Below are positions 62,153 to 64,000 of a stretch of 64,000 nt of DNA, one piece after another; position 1 is the first letter of the stretch; the number at the start of each line of letters is the position of its first letter. Location: positions 143,751 through 207,750 of the forward strand of contig NZ_VFTG01000008.1 of NCBI RefSeq assembly GCF_006439355.1, read 5' to 3'. Under the pieces are notes generated by a model that was given only the letters and a program-made list of their open reading frames with translations, had not been told where the DNA came from and ran no database searches. The position numbers and the translations under genes were made by a program. This stretch comes from Mesorhizobium sp. B4-1-3. GTDB lineage: Bacteria > Pseudomonadota > Alphaproteobacteria > Rhizobiales > Rhizobiaceae.

Positions 62153-63958
62153 TCAATCCCCCATCTTCAAGGCCTGGATAAACGCCTCCTGCGGGATATC
62201 CACCTTGCCGAACTGCCGCATCCGCTTCTTGCCCTCTTTCTGCTTGTCGAGCAGCTTGCGCTTGCGGGTCACGTCGCCGCCATAGCATTTGGCGGTGACG
62301 TCCTTGCGCAGGGCCGAGACGGTCTCGCGGGCGATGATGCGGCCGCCGATGGCCGCCTGGATCGGGATCTTGAACAGATGCTGTGGGATCAGCTCCTTCA
62401 GCTTCTCGCACATGGCGCGGCCGCGCTTTTCCGCCGCCGAGCGATGCACCAGCATGGATAAAGCGTCGACCGGCTCGTCATTGACCAGGATCGACATCTT
62501 CACCAGGTCGCCCTCGCGATAGTCGGTCAGGTGATAGTCGAAGGAGGCGTAGCCCTTGGAGATCGACTTCAGGCGGTCGTAGAAATCGAACACAACCTCG
62601 TTGAGCGGCAGGTCGTAGGTCAGCATGGCGCGTTTTCCTACGTAAGAAAGATCAGCTTGGATGCCGCGCCTGTCCTGGCAAAGCTTCAGGATGCCGCCGA
62701 GATAGTCGTCGGGGGTGAGGATCGTGGCGCGGATCCACGGCTCCTCGATCGAGGCGATCTTGACCACGTCGGGCATGTCGGCCGGGTTGTGCAGCTCCTT
62801 CACCGTGCCGTCGATGAGGTTCATGCGATAGACGACGCTGGGCGCCGTGGCGATGAGGTCGAGGTTGAACTCGCGCTCCAGCCGCTCCTGGATGATCTCC
62901 AGATGCAACAGCCCGAGGAAGCCGCAGCGGAAGCCGAAGCCGAGCGCGGCCGAGGTCTCCATTTCATAGGAGAAGCTGGCGTCGTTGAGGCGCAGCTTGC
63001 CAACGGCGGCGCGCAGGTCCTCGAAATCGGCGGCGTCGACCGGGAACAGGCCGCAGAACACCACCGGCTGCGCCGGCTTGAAGCCAGGCAGCGCCTTGGC
63101 GGTCGGGCGGCGGTCCTCGGTGATGGTGTCGCCGACGCGGGTGTCGGCCACTTCCTTGATCGAGCCGGTGAAGAAGCCGAACTCGCCGGGGCCGAGCTCG
63201 TCGACATTGACGCGGGCCGGCTTGAACACGCCGGTGCGCTCGACGAGATATTTGGCACCCGTGCCCATCATGCGGATGGTCTGGCCCTTCTTCATCACGC
63301 CGTCGATGATGCGCACCAAGACGATGACGCCGAGATAGGCGTCGTACCAGGAGTCGACCAGCATCGCCTTCAGCGGCGCGTTGATGTCGCCCTCGCGCGG
63401 CGGCGGTAGCTGGTGCACGATCGCCTCCAGCACGTCCGGCACGCCCTGGCCGGTCTTGGCCGAGATCAGCACGGCGTTGGAGGCGTCGAGGCCGATCACC
63501 TCCTCCACCTGCTCGCGGATGCGCTCCGGCTCGGCGGCCGGCAGGTCGACCTTGTTCAGCACCACGACGATCTCGTGGTTGTTGTCGATGGCCTGGTAGA
63601 CATTGGCGAGCGTCTGCGCCTCGACGCCCTGGGACGCGTCCACCACCAAGAGCGAGCCCTCGCAGGCAGCCAAGGAGCGCGACACTTCATAGGCGAAGTC
63701 GACATGTCCGGGCGTGTCGATCAGGTTCAGCACATAATCCTCGCCGTTCCTGGCGCGGTAGTTGAGCCTGACCGTCTGGGCCTTGATGGTGATGCCGCGC
63801 TCGCGCTCGATATCCATCGAGTCCAGCACCTGCTCCTTCATGTCGCGCTCCTCCAGCGCGCCGGTGAGCTGGATCAGCCGGTCGGCAAGCGTGGATTTGC
63901 CATGGTCGATATGGGCGACGATGGAGAAATTGCGGATGTGGTCGAGCGGCGTCGTCAT
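62153..63958 (-). CDS. lepA: Elongation factor 4 (LepA)
   Basis: A 601-residue translational GTPase that back-translocates or remodels stalled ribosomes. It starts [20 protein letters not shown], with the P loop [10 protein letters not shown]3 DTPGHVDF and G4 NKVDLP. The LepA-specific C-terminal domain has YKSFDYHL-type sequence ([20 protein letters not shown]) and ends with [21 protein letters not shown] chose the ATG at 63958; a frame extending to 63994 adds a short lead without a ribosome site. It is the stable chromosomal neighbour on the right of the HTH-CHAT island. Confidence 0.97.
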   Translation of the reverse strand: MTTPLDHIRNFSIVAHIDHGKSTLADRLIQLTGALEERDMKEQVLDSMDIERERGITIKAQTVRLNYRARNGEDYVLNLIDTPGHVDFAYEVSRSLAACEGSLLVVDASQGVEAQTLANVYQAIDNNHEIVVVLNKVDLPAAEPERIREQVEEVIGLDASNAVLISAKTGQGVPDVLEAIVHQLPPPREGDINAPLKAMLVDSWYDAYLGVIVLVRIIDGVMKKGQTIRMMGTGAKYLVERTGVFKPARVNVDELGPGEFGFFTGSIKEVADTRVGDTITEDRRPTAKALPGFKPAQPVVFCGLFPVDAADFEDLRAAVGKLRLNDASFSYEMETSAALGFGFRCGFLGLLHLEIIQERLEREFNLDLIATAPSVVYRMNLIDGTVKELHNPADMPDVVKIASIEEPWIRATILTPDDYLGGILKLCQDRRGIQADLSYVGKRAMLTYDLPLNEVVFDFYDRLKSISKGYASFDYHLTDYREGDLVKMSILVNDEPVDALSMLVHRSAAEKRGRAMCEKLKELIPQHLFKIPIQAAIGGRIIARETVSALRKDVTAKCYGGDVTRKRKLLDKQKEGKKRMRQFGKVDIPQEAFIQALKMGD

Positions 63959-64000
63959 GCGGCGCGCTTTAGCAGGGGCGGGGGTGAGGGGCAAGCGGCG

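Overview
The window is GC-rich chromosomal DNA of a rhizobial alphaproteobacterium, most likely Mesorhizobium or a close relative. This rests on gene content (PmtA, MbfA, Ku/LigD, a two-domain HrcA), on perfect alphaproteobacterial regulatory motifs (an Irr box and EcfG promoters), and on many rhizobial intergenic palindromes (RIME-like and other mosaic repeats). No tRNA, rRNA, CRISPR array or prophage was found. Both edges cut through intergenic or gene sequence; the left edge truncates rph.

Layout. 0-5.2 kb: rph (partial), hrcA, a secreted sorbosone-dehydrogenase-like protein, a LysE exporter, cysK. 5.6-9.7 kb, minus strand: an ECF42 sigma factor with its DGPF partner, then a saccharopine-dehydrogenase/DUF4166 protein with a DCC thiol oxidoreductase. 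10.4-14.4 kb: a stress block (YciF-type ferritin-like protein, Ku, LigD) with EcfG promoters. 14.6-20.6 kb: an ArsR regulator with divergent NIPSNAP/ABM genes, Irr-controlled MbfA, a GFA protein, a cation-efflux protein, and a guanidinium exporter behind a guanidine-II riboswitch. 20.8-31 kb: two luciferase-like oxidoreductases, an EcfG-driven AI-2E family permease, arylamine N-acetyltransferase, an inositol monophosphatase, and a LacI-regulated CUT2 sugar ABC transporter. 31.5-38.3 kb: dnaK-dnaJ, pmtA, an FMN reductase, pyrF, a DUF1330 protein and an ATP-grasp protein. 38.4-41.6 kb: a De Ley-Doudoroff-like galactose operon. 41.9-50.6 kb: a GGDEF-EAL protein, a GT-C/GT2/GtrA envelope group, gshB, an atypical GT8 gene and comM. 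50.7-59.7 kb: a TetR-regulated membrane protein, glcB, a hydantoinase A, a CDGSH protein and several small genes among dense repeats.

The most unusual region is 59.7-62.15 kb. It is a visibly AT-richer island between small housekeeping-type genes and lepA. It carries five tightly packed, mostly overlapping genes on the plus strand. Four encode small helix-turn-helix proteins (113, 87, 74 and 64 aa). The fifth encodes a winged-helix protein fused to a CHAT (caspase-like) protease with the His and Cys in place. I know no named system with this architecture. It is the best candidate for a previously undescribed conflict or defence module.

Regulatory logic is unusually readable here: three EcfG promoters tie YciF, NHEJ repair and a permease to the general stress response; an ECF42-type autoregulatory promoter precedes the DGPF-sigma operon; and perfect or near-perfect operators sit beside the LacI, TetR and ArsR genes and mbfA.
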